Below are positions 36,971 to 45,636 of a stretch of 64,000 nucleotides of DNA, piece by piece. Source of the stretch: Chlorobaculum sp. MV4-Y. Lineage in GTDB: Bacteria > Bacteroidota > Chlorobiia > Chlorobiales > Chlorobiaceae. Positions within the stretch are counted from its first letter, which is position 1. Every line of letters begins with the position of its first letter. The position numbers and the translations under genes are program-made. The stretch covers positions 684,323 to 748,322 of the forward strand of contig NZ_CP104202.1 of assembly GCF_025244685.1 (NCBI RefSeq), written 5' to 3'. The notes beneath the pieces are model-generated. The model had not been told where the DNA came from and searched no databases. It saw only the letters and a program-made list of their open reading frames with translations.

Positions 36971-37354
36971 CTATTCCGCCCCATCCTTCATCAACCAGGC
37001 TTCAGCTTCCTGAAGGTTCATGAACGGCTTTATCTTGAACGGAAGGTCTCTGCGCTCAACCTCTTCACAAAAAAGCTTGGCCAGTGCGTAATGGAAACCG
37101 TCAGGGGCGAAAAAAGCAGATTTCTTCTTCGTAGCCTCTCGATGCCACAAGGTTTTTATCCTTTCCAGCGCTACAATTAAATCGACCTCCGAAAAGCCAC
37201 AGAGAAAGTCTTCCTTCACAATCCACAAAGCATTTTTGTGAGGATATTCGGGGTGATGCATGAGCGCATCCTGAGCATCGAATAGGGCCTTCCGATCAAC
37301 CAGACCATCAAGTTCTACTCGAAAAAACAGGGGGTCATCTTGCACAGTGAACAT
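36971..37354 (-). CDS. STAS/SpoIIAA-like small protein
   Basis: A 127-residue soluble protein. Its pattern (FFRVELDGLVDRKALFDAQDAL, NALWIVKEDFLCGFSEVDLI, KSAFFAPDGFHYALAKLFCEEVE, FKIKPFMNLQEAEAWL) fits the SpoIIAA-like/STAS fold seen in many environmental bacteria. That includes the final helix following a strand where family members read F..F.d..eAl.WL. It has no clear partner nearby. The function is likely binding or regulation, not enzymatic, but this is inference. Confidence 0.7.
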   Translation of the reverse strand: MFTVQDDPLFFRVELDGLVDRKALFDAQDALMHHPEYPHKNALWIVKEDFLCGFSEVDLIVALERIKTLWHREATKKKSAFFAPDGFHYALAKLFCEEVERRDLPFKIKPFMNLQEAEAWLMKDGAE

Positions 37355-37555
37355 TGGTCTGGGGATGAGTAAATCCGAGGTTGATGTTAATGCTTATGCT
37401 TTTTCTACAGGGTAGAACTCGAATAACTACTACTACTAATATACGGAAAATTGCAAACTGTTTGAAAACCTTTTCTATGGTTAATGCCGTAGACATTGAC
37501 TTATGGAGCTTTTTGCAGAGTAAATATATTGAGATTGAATGAACCAGATCCTGCC

Positions 37556-38000
37556 ATGAGACTCGTGCGCATCAGTACTGGCTCCAAGCTTGACTTTTAT
37601 AGACCTGACTTCTCAACTGATGTTGAGTTGCCTCTGATCAGCGTTGGCATCTCAGATGGATCTCTATCTCCGACCGAAGATTTTGAAGAGGGCACTTTTG
37701 ACCTGACCAAAGCACTCGTCAAAAACCCGGCAACTACCTTTTACGCCAGATTCAAAGGTGCATCCATGACGGATGCCGACATCTTCGACGGTGATTTTCT
37801 GGTAATTGACAAGGCGGTTGAGTCGGAAGACGGTCTGCTTTCTTGATGGTGAGTTTAAAACCAAACGGATTGTTCTGGTTGTCGATTCCTTGTGCATCAT
37901 TGCTGCGGAAGCGCATGAGCAAGCCATCAAGATTTCTGGTGATTCCGATTTTCAGGTGTGGGGTCTTGTGATCTGCGTCATTCACAAGACACGCGAACAA
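37556..38000 (+). pseudogene. umuD remnant (error-prone repair S24 peptidase)
   Basis: The first frame from 37556 gives ELPLISVGISDGSLSPTEDFEEGTFDLTKALVKNPATTFYARFKGASMTDADIFDGDFLVIDKAVESEDG, matching UmuD including the catalytic Ser (GASM). The frame stops at 37846. Homology continues in another frame as VCFLDGEFKTKRI (catalytic Lys region) and, after a gap in similarity, DFQVWGLVICVIHKTRE, the UmuD C-terminus, ending near 38000. The autocleavage site is ISDG instead of the usual sAG. There are at least one frameshift and a small deletion, so it is a pseudogene. Confidence 0.82.
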
Positions 38001-38009
38001 GGAGTATCC

Positions 38010-38172
38010 TCAGAACCGCTCGGTTCGATTGCTGTAGCTTGTATGTTTTGCGTGAAAGGGTATTTTGGCTCACCTCTGAATGGCAAGTCCGTGGTTGTCC
38101 TTTTCAACAACACCTCATTTCTCATCATTCGCTCGAACAAGGTAAAGGTTCTTGGTTTTCTGATAGGTTGCC
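38010..38172 (+). pseudogene. N-terminal umuC fragment
   Basis: Immediately after the umuD remnant, one frame reads RFDCCSLYVLRERVF and the next reads SPLNGKSVVVLFNNTSFLIIRSNKVKVLGFLIGCPE. These match the start of UmuC (VDCNsFYvSCERvF.P.LnGkpVVVLSNNdG..iaRSnEaKaLGi.mG). The frame changes once and homology ends at about 38172, just before a terminator-like hairpin. Only about 50 of some 420 codons remain. Confidence 0.78.
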
Positions 38173-38175
38173 CCG

Positions 38176-38205
38176 AAAAGCTCCCGACAATACCGGGAGT
38201 TTTTT
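38176..38205 (+). terminator. Hairpin after the umuC fragment, similar to the tRNA-Ser terminator
   Basis: CTCCCG (38181-38186) pairs with CGGGAG (38194-38199), extended by A:T pairs and followed by TTTTTTTCGTTTCG. The whole unit aligns with the hairpin at 36618-36652. Confidence 0.75.
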
Positions 38206-38404
38206 TCGTTTCGGGGGTTACGAATTGGAAAGGGGAGGGCGTTGAGCCCGATAGGAGTGTTTGAACCCTTGAAAGAATTTTAGATGGGCAGCACAAACGC
38301 AATAGCCTGTGCTATCGGAGGTTAGCAGATGCTGACAAATCGGCAGCCGCTGTGTACCGCGCGCTTCGTTCAGCATGAACTGAGCTCGCGGTTACAAAAC
38401 CGCT
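38206..38404. other. Intergenic region, nothing recognised
   Basis: About 200 bases between the umuC remnant hairpin and the convergent CAP-domain gene. I see no gene or clear signal. Confidence 0.4.
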
Positions 38405-39145
38405 TTATATTTGTTTCGTGGCGTATGCGGTGGCGAAGTCTATGACGCACATGGTATGGTAACGGCGGTGAGGCCCTATGGTTACTCCTGCGTAATTGAA
38501 CACGCCGTTCAGCAGGGTTTGCCTGTGTCCGCGTGACGGCACGCCATCATCGATGAGCAACGTGATGACGATGTCGCTGGCATCACTGAAGCCGTAACAG
38601 ATGTTTTCCGCGATACTTCCGGCCCATTCTCCATGACGCTCTATCCTGGCAGGCATCGAGGAACCATCATTTCCGATGTGTCCGGTCGTTTCGGTTGGCC
38701 CCTGATCATCGGCCAGGTCACGGGAGGCCAGTGTAAGTCCCTCGCACGGCGACAGCGTTGGGGTCGGCCTTGTGTTTTCGAGCTCCTGAATACATTCTTC
38801 CAGCGCGGCAATCCCCTCTCTGGTCATCATGGGTTTTTTGCCGGGTAATATGAGCATTTTATCATGGTAATAAGTTCTGAGAGGCGCAAGATGAGTGCGC
38901 GCATACCCTGCCGGGTCGCTCCTCAGACGGTTGATTTCCATGATCACCTCTTGTTCGGTCCGGTTCATATAGTCCGCGTTTTCGAACTGCTGAAAAGAGG
39001 TGGAGTCCTGCTGCTGATCCTGCTCTTTTTCGTAGAGATCGGAATCCTCTCTGTTGAACGAATAGTCGCCTTTCGCCTGCCCGAAGGCAATTGCGAGCAA
39101 AAGGGGTACGAGTATGTCTATTCGTTTACGGTTGAAAGGCATCAT
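38405..39145 (-). CDS. Exported CAP-domain (SCP/PR1-like) protein
   Basis: The start is chosen at 39145 (MMPFNRKRIDILVPLLLAIAFG), which forms a signal peptide. The frame extends upstream to 39205. In the 246-residue product the CAP domain runs from about residue 60 to the end: NRTEQEVIMEINRLRSDPAGYA, LTLASRDLADDQG, TGHIGNDGSS, AENICYGFSDASDIVITLLIDDG and SRGHRQTLLNGVFNYAGVTIGPH. The family is secreted. Functions vary and none can be set here. Confidence 0.88.
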   Translation of the reverse strand: MMPFNRKRIDILVPLLLAIAFGQAKGDYSFNREDSDLYEKEQDQQQDSTSFQQFENADYMNRTEQEVIMEINRLRSDPAGYARTHLAPLRTYYHDKMLILPGKKPMMTREGIAALEECIQELENTRPTPTLSPCEGLTLASRDLADDQGPTETTGHIGNDGSSMPARIERHGEWAGSIAENICYGFSDASDIVITLLIDDGVPSRGHRQTLLNGVFNYAGVTIGPHRRYHTMCVIDFATAYATKQI

Positions 39146-39400
39146 GATGATAAATGAATAGAGATCGTTTGCAAATACACCGGCATTGTTTCGATCCTTG
39201 CTCACAAAAAAACACGATACTCTCTGCGGTTTTTAGGGATTCATAAAATGAAAATATTGTGTAATAGGTAATATATAAATAAAAAATCTGCCAAAAGTAT
39301 CGAAGAAGCTCCTTTTGTAATTGTCATTACTTTGATGATGCATTCAGGAACTGAATCTATTCTAAGATCAGGCAAAAATTTTCAGGAGATGGGCGAACTT

Positions 39401-39967
39401 TTACTCGATTTCGATACCGTAGGTGTCGAGCAGACCGGGAAGGCCTTGCAAGGAGAACTTCGCTTTTCTGAGACGGTTTGATTCGGGCGGGATCGAAAAG
39501 TTGAAGGCGGTGCGGAAATCGGTCTTTTCGAGATTGGTGTGAAAGAAGAGCGCCAGGCGCAGATCGCAGTTGCCGAAAACCGAACCACTCAGGTTCGCAC
39601 CGGTGAAATCGGCTTCCTGCAAGTCGCAGTGAGTGAATGTGGTGTTTTTGAGGTCGAGGCTGGTGAAGAGTGACAGTTTCATCATGCAGTGCTCGAAGCT
39701 CATTTCGAGCAAGAGCTTCCGGCACCGGCTGAACTGCACACCGAGCAGCTTGCAGCCACTGAACCGCACCTCCTGAAGCCCCGTTCCATCAAGCTTTATA
39801 AGGCTCAAGTCGCACTGTTCGAAAGTGCACTCCCGGAACACGATGTCCGAAAAATCCGAGTGCGCGAAATTGCACCGCACGAAGCGGCATCCCTCGAACA
39901 CGCCAGCAGTCGTGTCGAGACCGGTGGAATCGATTTTCTCGAACACTTTGCCAGTTACCGGTTCCAT
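39401..39967 (-). CDS. Pentapeptide-repeat protein
   Basis: A 188-residue protein made mainly of A(D/N)LXX-like five-residue repeats, for example CRFVRCNFAHSDFSDIVFRE, CDLQEADFTGANLSGSVFGN and TNLEKTDFRTA. It should form a right-handed quadrilateral beta-helix and is cytoplasmic (no signal). Length and the Cys/Phe spacing resemble Qnr/MfpA-like gyrase protectors, but the sequence does not establish that function. It lies 32 bases downstream of the histidine kinase on the same strand. Confidence 0.85.
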   Translation of the reverse strand: MEPVTGKVFEKIDSTGLDTTAGVFEGCRFVRCNFAHSDFSDIVFRECTFEQCDLSLIKLDGTGLQEVRFSGCKLLGVQFSRCRKLLLEMSFEHCMMKLSLFTSLDLKNTTFTHCDLQEADFTGANLSGSVFGNCDLRLALFFHTNLEKTDFRTAFNFSIPPESNRLRKAKFSLQGLPGLLDTYGIEIE

Positions 39968-39999
39968 CGATTTTTTTTATCGAACGTCGTCGTGCGGGG

Positions 40000-41928
40000 T
40001 TACGGCTGGAGCATGACCTTATAAACCATGGCCATGAAGTCGTGAATGGTGAAGGGCTTTCTGATAAAGTTCACGGCCTTTGACGGTTGATCGCCGTTTT
40101 CGTTCTTTTCGATAAAGAATCCCGACATGAAAAGGAATTTCATGCCCGGCATGATCGAAAGTAACTGTTTGCTCAGTTCAATGCCATTCATACGGGGAAG
40201 GACGATGTCGGTTACCAGCAGGTCGATTTTTTCTTTCTGCGTTTCGACGATGGCGAGAGCGCTTTCGGCATCGAGGGCGTCAAACACCTTGAACTCCATA
40301 TCATTGAGCGCCACTTTGAGAATATTGAGAATGCCGGGCTCATCTTCAACCAGCAGCACCGTATTCTTCTGGGCTTTGAGGCTCCCCTCGGGTATTTTGG
40401 GCATTGGTTTCGGAACTTCATTCCGATACTTTGGCAGGAAGATGGTGAAGGTTGTGCCCTTGCCCTTCTCGGAGTGGCAGCCGATATATCCGTTGTTTTG
40501 CCTGACAATGCCATAGACCGTCGAAAGGCCAAGGCCGGAACCTTTTCCTACAGGTTTGGTCGTGAAGAATGGCTCGAAAATATGAGGCAGCGCCTTGCTG
40601 TCGATGCCGCATCCGGTGTCGCTTACCGTGATCGTGGCATAGTTGCCGGGTTTCTGGCAAATATGTCCCTTTTTGCAATCCGACTTTCTGATACGTACCG
40701 AACCAGTGGAGATGGTGATGGTGCCAAAATCTTTGATGGCGTCCCGGGAGTTGATATAAAGATTGCTCAGTATCTGATGGAGCTGTGTCGGATCGATGAA
40801 AATTTCCGGTATGTTTTCGCCCGGTGTCCAGATACACTCGATCTGCTCAAGCATCAGGGGTTTCAGCATCGGGATGAGGCGATCGATCTCCCGGTTCAGG
40901 GAGACCACTTGTGGAAGCCTCATCTGTTTGCGGGCAAATCCCAAAAGCTGACTGGTCCGGTCAGCCGAGCGCTGTGCCGAACGCTGGGCGTCCCTCAAGT
41001 AATCGGCAACGGGAGCCGTTGGATCGATTTGGGTGAGAGCCAGTTCAATATTGCCGATGATGGCGGTCAGCGAGTTGTTGAAGTCATGCGCGATGCCACC
41101 GGCGAGCTGACCGATTATCTCCATTTTCTGAGCATGCTGAAGCTGTGCCTGCAGCCGTTCAAGCTCAAGTTCTGTAAGTTTTTTCTCCGTGACATCGAGG
41201 ATGATGCCAATAATGTATCGGGACGAATCTGGTTTGGTGCAGCGGAAGGTGCCGACCAGATTGATCCAGCGAATTTGTCCGTCCGTTCTTTGAATACGAC
41301 ACTCGACATTGAAATCTGACTGATGTTTCAGCGAGGTTTCGTAAACCCCCATCACCATGGGGCGGTCGTCGGGGTGGATATGGCTAAAAAACCGTTCAAT
41401 CTTCCAGTCAGGCACAAGCGAATCATAACCGAAAAAGCGATCGTGCTCCAGCGCTCTCAGGATGATGTTATTGTCGATGTTGTGCGTCCAGATGCTGACA
41501 TGGCTGTTTTCAAGCACCGAAACCATCTTTGTCCGGAACTTCTCGATTTCCTCTTCGGAGAGCTTCTGCTTCGTAACATTTTGCACCAGGACCATCAGTT
41601 TCTCTATGTTCCCGCTGTCATCAAAAACCGGATAGATCGAGCTTTTCCATCTGCTGCCATCTGTAGGATCATCGAGCGCGAGATGCTTGCCAATCCGGAG
41701 CGCTTCGCAGGTTGCATCTTTCTGGCTGGGGAGGACTTCCGGAGCGGCGTTGATTTCTACAAGCAGGTCGAAGATGTTGCGTTCGACAATATGTTCATAG
41801 ATGCTTTCGAGATTCGAAGGAAAGAAGCGGTCAGCCGCAAGGATCGTCCCGTCCGGGGCCATCACAAAGACTTGCTCGGGAAAGTCTTTGAAAAGATCAG
41901 AATCGAGATCGTTAACTGGCATGGACAT
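40000..41928 (-). CDS. Cytoplasmic hybrid sensor histidine kinase (PAS-PAS-HisKA-HATPase-REC)
   Basis: A 642-residue protein with no membrane segment. Two PAS domains (about 10-125 and 130-255) end in coiled coils (NVTKQKLSEEEIEKF; DVTEKKLTELELERL). The H-box is GGIAHDFNNSLTAI (His about 280), followed by N-box NLYINSRDAI, G1 VSDTGCGID and G2 GKGSGLGLSTVYGIV. The receiver (515-640) has the phospho-acceptor in LVTDIVLPRMNG (about 572). It senses a soluble or redox cue through PAS. Co-transcription with the pentapeptide protein is likely. No separate response regulator is adjacent. Confidence 0.93.
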   Translation of the reverse strand: MSMPVNDLDSDLFKDFPEQVFVMAPDGTILAADRFFPSNLESIYEHIVERNIFDLLVEINAAPEVLPSQKDATCEALRIGKHLALDDPTDGSRWKSSIYPVFDDSGNIEKLMVLVQNVTKQKLSEEEIEKFRTKMVSVLENSHVSIWTHNIDNNIILRALEHDRFFGYDSLVPDWKIERFFSHIHPDDRPMVMGVYETSLKHQSDFNVECRIQRTDGQIRWINLVGTFRCTKPDSSRYIIGIILDVTEKKLTELELERLQAQLQHAQKMEIIGQLAGGIAHDFNNSLTAIIGNIELALTQIDPTAPVADYLRDAQRSAQRSADRTSQLLGFARKQMRLPQVVSLNREIDRLIPMLKPLMLEQIECIWTPGENIPEIFIDPTQLHQILSNLYINSRDAIKDFGTITISTGSVRIRKSDCKKGHICQKPGNYATITVSDTGCGIDSKALPHIFEPFFTTKPVGKGSGLGLSTVYGIVRQNNGYIGCHSEKGKGTTFTIFLPKYRNEVPKPMPKIPEGSLKAQKNTVLLVEDEPGILNILKVALNDMEFKVFDALDAESALAIVETQKEKIDLLVTDIVLPRMNGIELSKQLLSIMPGMKFLFMSGFFIEKNENGDQPSKAVNFIRKPFTIHDFMAMVYKVMLQP

Positions 41929-42012
41929 CCATCGTTAAAGTGATTTCTCGAAAGGTACCGATATGAACTGTAGTGTACTTTACTTTTAAATATAAATCAC
42001 TACGTTGAATTT

Positions 42013-42243
42013 TCATAATGTGAAAGTGAGGGGTTGGTTTTCACTCATTATGACGGATGCCGCTGAACAGCAATCACTTTCGAGAACCGCTTCGAGCAGC
42101 GCGGTTTGGTCGGGGGTGGCTTTCGATGGTAGCTTCGAGCAACCAGAGAGGAGTTCGGGCAGTTCTGTGGTGAGCTGGCTCGTCCAGCGCTCGGGGTGGT
42201 GGTCGTCGAGCGGAGAGCTGAAAAATCCGGTAAAGTTCGTCAC
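42013..42243 (-). CDS. Possible truncated gene overlapping the UbiA remnant
   Basis: A GTG at 42243 overlaps the stop of the UbiA-type frame (GTGA). It opens a 76-codon frame starting MTNFTGFFSSPLDDHHPERW. Codon use is typical of the window for about 60 codons, then becomes AT-rich up to the stop. This looks like the N-terminal part of a larger coupled gene whose rest has been lost. No family is recognised. Confidence 0.35.
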   Translation of the reverse strand: MTNFTGFFSSPLDDHHPERWTSQLTTELPELLSGCSKLPSKATPDQTALLEAVLESDCCSAASVIMSENQPLTFTL

Positions 42244-42890
42244 TCCGTGACCAGCCGGATGACGATCAGCGCGAGCACCATCGCGGTTCCGGCGAGGTAG
42301 ATGCTGCGGATGTACCGGAGTTTTCGCGGTGCGCTGGGGTCGAGCAGTCGCAAGACCGACCAGATGACAACGGCGTCGAAGGCGATGATTGGCAAAAGAT
42401 AGATCCAGCCGAACCACCCGGTGGCGAATGGCACGGCGCTGCCTGCGATCACCAGCGCGAAAACAGTTGCGGAAATGCGCATCGCCTGTTCGGGGCCGAA
42501 GATAACGGCGAACGAGCGGGAGCCGGTTTCGCGGTCGCCCTCAACATCGAGCGCATCCGCCGCGATCTCCTCGCCGAGATCGACGAACATGGTCATCACG
42601 GCAAGAAACAGTACCACCGGCTCGAAAGAATTGTCGACAGCAATGCCGCCGAACACGAAGCACATTCCAACTGAAAACCCCACGGCGAGATTCCCGAAAA
42701 ACCCGAATTTCTTGAGCTTCCAGTTATACAGCACGCCTAGCGCCAGCATCGCACAAGCCGCCATGAATGCAGTGTGCCCGATCATCGCCGCTGAAGCGCA
42801 ACCGAGCAGCGCGACGGCAACCGACAGCACGAGCGAGTCCTGTTTCGACACCAGCCCGGCAGGCAGCGAACGACAGCTCAAACCGGAGAA
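42240..42890 (-). pseudogene. UbiA-family prenyltransferase, N-terminally truncated
   Basis: The homologous frame begins abruptly near 42880 as SLPAGLVSKQDSLVLSVAVALLG, which corresponds to the middle of UbiA proteins just after the first Asp-rich motif (N...DxxxD..N.P.RP.PaG). The first motif and about 80 N-terminal residues are missing, and a stop lies upstream in frame. The second motif is intact (DALDVEGDRETGSRSFAV), and six or so membrane helices remain. Without the first prenyl-diphosphate-binding site it should be inactive. The only starts are a TTG at 42881 or later codons. It may be related to pigment or quinone prenyltransferases. Confidence 0.75.
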
Positions 42891-43008
42891 GCCGAAACAG
42901 CGCGTGAAAGCTGGAGTTATTCAGCTCATGAAGGAGTGGTAACAGTCGTCCATGATGGTTCTGTTCGATATATTTCAATGGCACAACGAAATCTCAAAAC
43001 TCACGAGC

Positions 43009-43752
43009 ATGAAAGGCAAAGTTGCATTGGTTACGGGTGCGAGCCGGGGTATCGGACGGGCGACGGCGAAGCTTCTTGCTGCCGAGGGGGCGGCGGTGGC
43101 GGTCAATTATTTCCAGAGCGAAGGCGCGGCTCGCGCGGTTGTTGATGAAATTACGCGGGCTGGTGGCAGGGCGCTGGCCGTGCGGGCGGATGTGCGCGAT
43201 GAGGCGCAGGTCCGGGCGATGGTTGCTGAGGTGGAAGAGCGTCTCGGGCCGGTTGACCTGCTTGTCGGCAACGCCGCGATCGGTTTCCCGGTCAAGCCAT
43301 TCACCGAATTCACTTGGGATGAATTCGAGGCCAAGCTCGCCGGAGAACTGAAGTCGATCTTTTTCTGCTGCCAGGCGGTGCTGCCGGGCATGATCGAACG
43401 GAAATCGGGCTGCATCATCGCCATTTCAAGCACCCTCTCGCGCCACTCTTCGCCGGGTTTCATCGCTCACTCCACCGCCAAATCGGGCCTTGATGCCTTT
43501 GTCCGCTCGCTCGCCCAGGAGGTCGGGCCATTCGGCATCCGCGTCAACGTAGTCGCCCCCGGCCTTACGCTCACCGACGCCACCGCCTGGCTGCCCGAAG
43601 CGCAGAAAACGATGATCGGCGAGATGGCCCCGCTCAAGCGGGTGGCTCTCCCGGAAGACATTGCCGGAGCGGTGCTTGCCGTCGCCTCCGACCACAGCCG
43701 CTTCGTGACCGGCTGCTACATCCCGGTCTCAGGCGGGTTGCTGATGCTGTGA
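43009..43752 (+). CDS. SDR-family protein (FabG-like) lacking the catalytic tyrosine
   Basis: The start at 43009 (MKGKVALVTGASRGIG) is chosen over 42952. The 247-residue product aligns along its length with FabG-type reductases: cofactor motif TGASRGIG, VGNAAIGFPV in place of NNAG, the catalytic Ser in ISSTLSRHS, and the C-terminal VAPGLTLTDATAWL and DHSRFVTGCYIPVSGG. At the YxxxK position it reads HSTAK (His154, Lys158), so the catalytic Tyr is replaced by His. Coding looks intact otherwise. It may be non-catalytic or use altered chemistry. Confidence 0.85.
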   Translation: MKGKVALVTGASRGIGRATAKLLAAEGAAVAVNYFQSEGAARAVVDEITRAGGRALAVRADVRDEAQVRAMVAEVEERLGPVDLLVGNAAIGFPVKPFTEFTWDEFEAKLAGELKSIFFCCQAVLPGMIERKSGCIIAISSTLSRHSSPGFIAHSTAKSGLDAFVRSLAQEVGPFGIRVNVVAPGLTLTDATAWLPEAQKTMIGEMAPLKRVALPEDIAGAVLAVASDHSRFVTGCYIPVSGGLLML

Positions 43753-43806
43753 GGGGGAAGGGATGATGAAAAGAATTTATGCAACGCCAATTAACGGACA
43801 TCACAA

Positions 43807-44304
43807 ATGCAGCAAGAGTCCATACTGACCAATTACAGTTCGTTTTCCTGCCGACGCATGCCTGTGGGCTTGATCGGAATCAGGGCGCACGGTGAACGGG
43901 TTACCGATCTATTATTCATGCACGATGAGCCATCAACGGCGGTCAGTGCTCCTGGCTCGCGGTTGATCGATGAGACTTTTCGGCAGCTCGAAGCTTGGCT
44001 TTCAGGGCGGTTGCGGGAGTTTGCGTTGCCATTGGTTGAGCCTCGATCCGCATTCGAGCGGCAAGTTCGAGAGGCGATGCTTGCCATTTCGTATGGGCAG
44101 ACGGCTTCGTATGGCGAGCTGGCGGCGGCGATTGGCGCGCCGGGTGCTGCGCGGGCGGTAGGCGCGGCGTGCGGGCGGAATCCGCTGCCGATTATCGTGC
44201 CATGTCATCGGGTGCTGGGAGCGGGAGGCCGTATTGGCGGGTATCGAGGCGGCGCGGAAATAAAGCAGTGGCTGCTCGATTTCGAACGCAGGAATTTCGG
44301 GTAA
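43807..44304 (+). CDS. ogt: Methylated-DNA--protein-cysteine methyltransferase
   Basis: A 165-residue suicide repair protein with acceptor Cys133 in PIIVPCHRVLGAGGRIGGYRGG, preceded by the helix-turn-helix RARAVGAACGRNPL-like segment AARAVGAACGRNPL and by SYGQTASYGELAAAIGAP. It removes O6-alkyl groups from guanine. It starts 54 bases after the SDR. No Ada regulatory domain is fused. Confidence 0.94.
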   Translation: MQQESILTNYSSFSCRRMPVGLIGIRAHGERVTDLLFMHDEPSTAVSAPGSRLIDETFRQLEAWLSGRLREFALPLVEPRSAFERQVREAMLAISYGQTASYGELAAAIGAPGAARAVGAACGRNPLPIIVPCHRVLGAGGRIGGYRGGAEIKQWLLDFERRNFG

Positions 44305-44440
44305 GTGACCTCGCACCCATGACTTCGCCGGGTGGAAAGATCTTCGTTATTTTTTATGGTAGTTAACTCATCTTGTGATTTTTCGTTATATAGATTCGAC
44401 AATTACCGTTCTACAGCATTTCTCAGTCATTCGACAACCC

Positions 44441-45619
44441 ATGAACAATATCCTCGCTCTCCGAAACCGTTTCTCCAGACTGGCCATTGGCGGGCTTCTC
44501 AGTTCATTTCTGCTCCTGCCCGGTTGCGGCAAGAAGCCGGATGAGCAGAAGCAGATGACGCCCGCCCTGCCCGTGATGAAAGTTCAACTTTCGTCTGCCG
44601 CTGTTTCCAGCGAATATTCCGTCAGGCTCGAAGGTCTGGCCGATGCGGAGATCAGGCCGCAGGTGGATGGCATGCTTCAGGCCATTCTGGTCAGGGAGGG
44701 CGAGAAGGTCAAAAAAGGGCAGCCGCTTTTCAGGATCGACGATTCGGTCTATCGCGAGCAGTACAACACGCTGCTGGCCGCGCAACGCGCCGCCGAGGCG
44801 CAGGCGGCGGTGGCGAAGGTGAACGCCGAGAAGCTGGTGCCGCTGGTCGAGAACAAGGTGGTCGCACCGGTGCAGCTCACCACGGCCAAAGCGCAGGAGC
44901 AGGCGGCAAGAGCGCAGGCGGCGCAGGCGGCGGCGGCGGCAAGGTCGGCGGCGATCAATCTCGACTATACGGTGATCAAGGCTCCGGTGGCCGGTTATAT
45001 CGGGCGCATACCGTTTCGCCAGGGCAACCTGCTTACCAGGAATCAGTCGGCGGCGCTGACGACACTTTCCGATGTCGGGCGGATGTACGCGGTCTTCAGT
45101 ATCAGCGAGGCCGGTTTCGCGACCTTCAAAAAGGTCTATCCCGGCGCGACCCTTCAGCAGAAAATTGATGCCGTGCCGCCGGTCAAACTGACCCTTTCGG
45201 ACGGAACGGTTTACCAGCATGAGGGCAAGCTCGAATCGATCAGCGGGGATTTCGATGCCTCGACCGGCTCGATCGGCCTGAGGGTCTCGTTCCCGAATCC
45301 CGAAAAGCTTCTGCGCAGCGGCAACTCAGGCAAGGTGAGCCTCCTCTCGAACTACGAGAACGTGATCCTCGTGCCACAGGCGGCGACGGTCGAACTTCAG
45401 GACAAGGTGATGGTCGTTCTCCTGACTCCCGGCAACAAGGTTATGAAACAGGTGATCACCGTCGCGGGCAGGAGCGGGCAGAACTATATCGTCAGCGAGG
45501 GGCTCAAGCCGGGCGACGTCATCGTGACGGCGGGCATCGAGAAGTTGCAGGATGGCACGGTGATCAAGCCGATGGCGGGCGCTGCCTCGTCCTCCTCGCA
45601 GACCCGGAACGCTCGCTAA
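44441..45619 (+). CDS. RND efflux periplasmic adaptor (AcrA-like lipoprotein)
   Basis: The start at 44441 gives a lipoprotein signal (MNNILALRNRFSRLAIGGLL...LLPGC). The 392-residue product shows the adaptor plan: lipoyl half 1 (EIRPQVDGMLQAILVREGEKVKKGQPLFRID), an Ala/Gln-rich hairpin (about 90-165), lipoyl half 2 (LDYTVIKAPVAGYIGRIPFRQGNLL), then beta-barrel and membrane-proximal parts. It links the inner-membrane pump to the outer-membrane channel. It is first of a three-gene operon. No TetR-type regulator is next to it. Confidence 0.93.
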   Translation: MNNILALRNRFSRLAIGGLLSSFLLLPGCGKKPDEQKQMTPALPVMKVQLSSAAVSSEYSVRLEGLADAEIRPQVDGMLQAILVREGEKVKKGQPLFRIDDSVYREQYNTLLAAQRAAEAQAAVAKVNAEKLVPLVENKVVAPVQLTTAKAQEQAARAQAAQAAAAARSAAINLDYTVIKAPVAGYIGRIPFRQGNLLTRNQSAALTTLSDVGRMYAVFSISEAGFATFKKVYPGATLQQKIDAVPPVKLTLSDGTVYQHEGKLESISGDFDASTGSIGLRVSFPNPEKLLRSGNSGKVSLLSNYENVILVPQAATVELQDKVMVVLLTPGNKVMKQVITVAGRSGQNYIVSEGLKPGDVIVTAGIEKLQDGTVIKPMAGAASSSSQTRNAR

Positions 45620-45636
45620 GCAGGGGATATCATCAT

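Noticed and set aside
36757-37023. 88-codon plus-strand frame after the tRNA-Ser cluster
   Set aside because: Overlaps the better supported STAS-like gene and has no recognisable content.
42421-42942. 173-codon plus-strand frame opposite the UbiA remnant
   Set aside because: Ser/Thr/Pro-rich antisense shadow. The minus strand carries the UbiA motifs.
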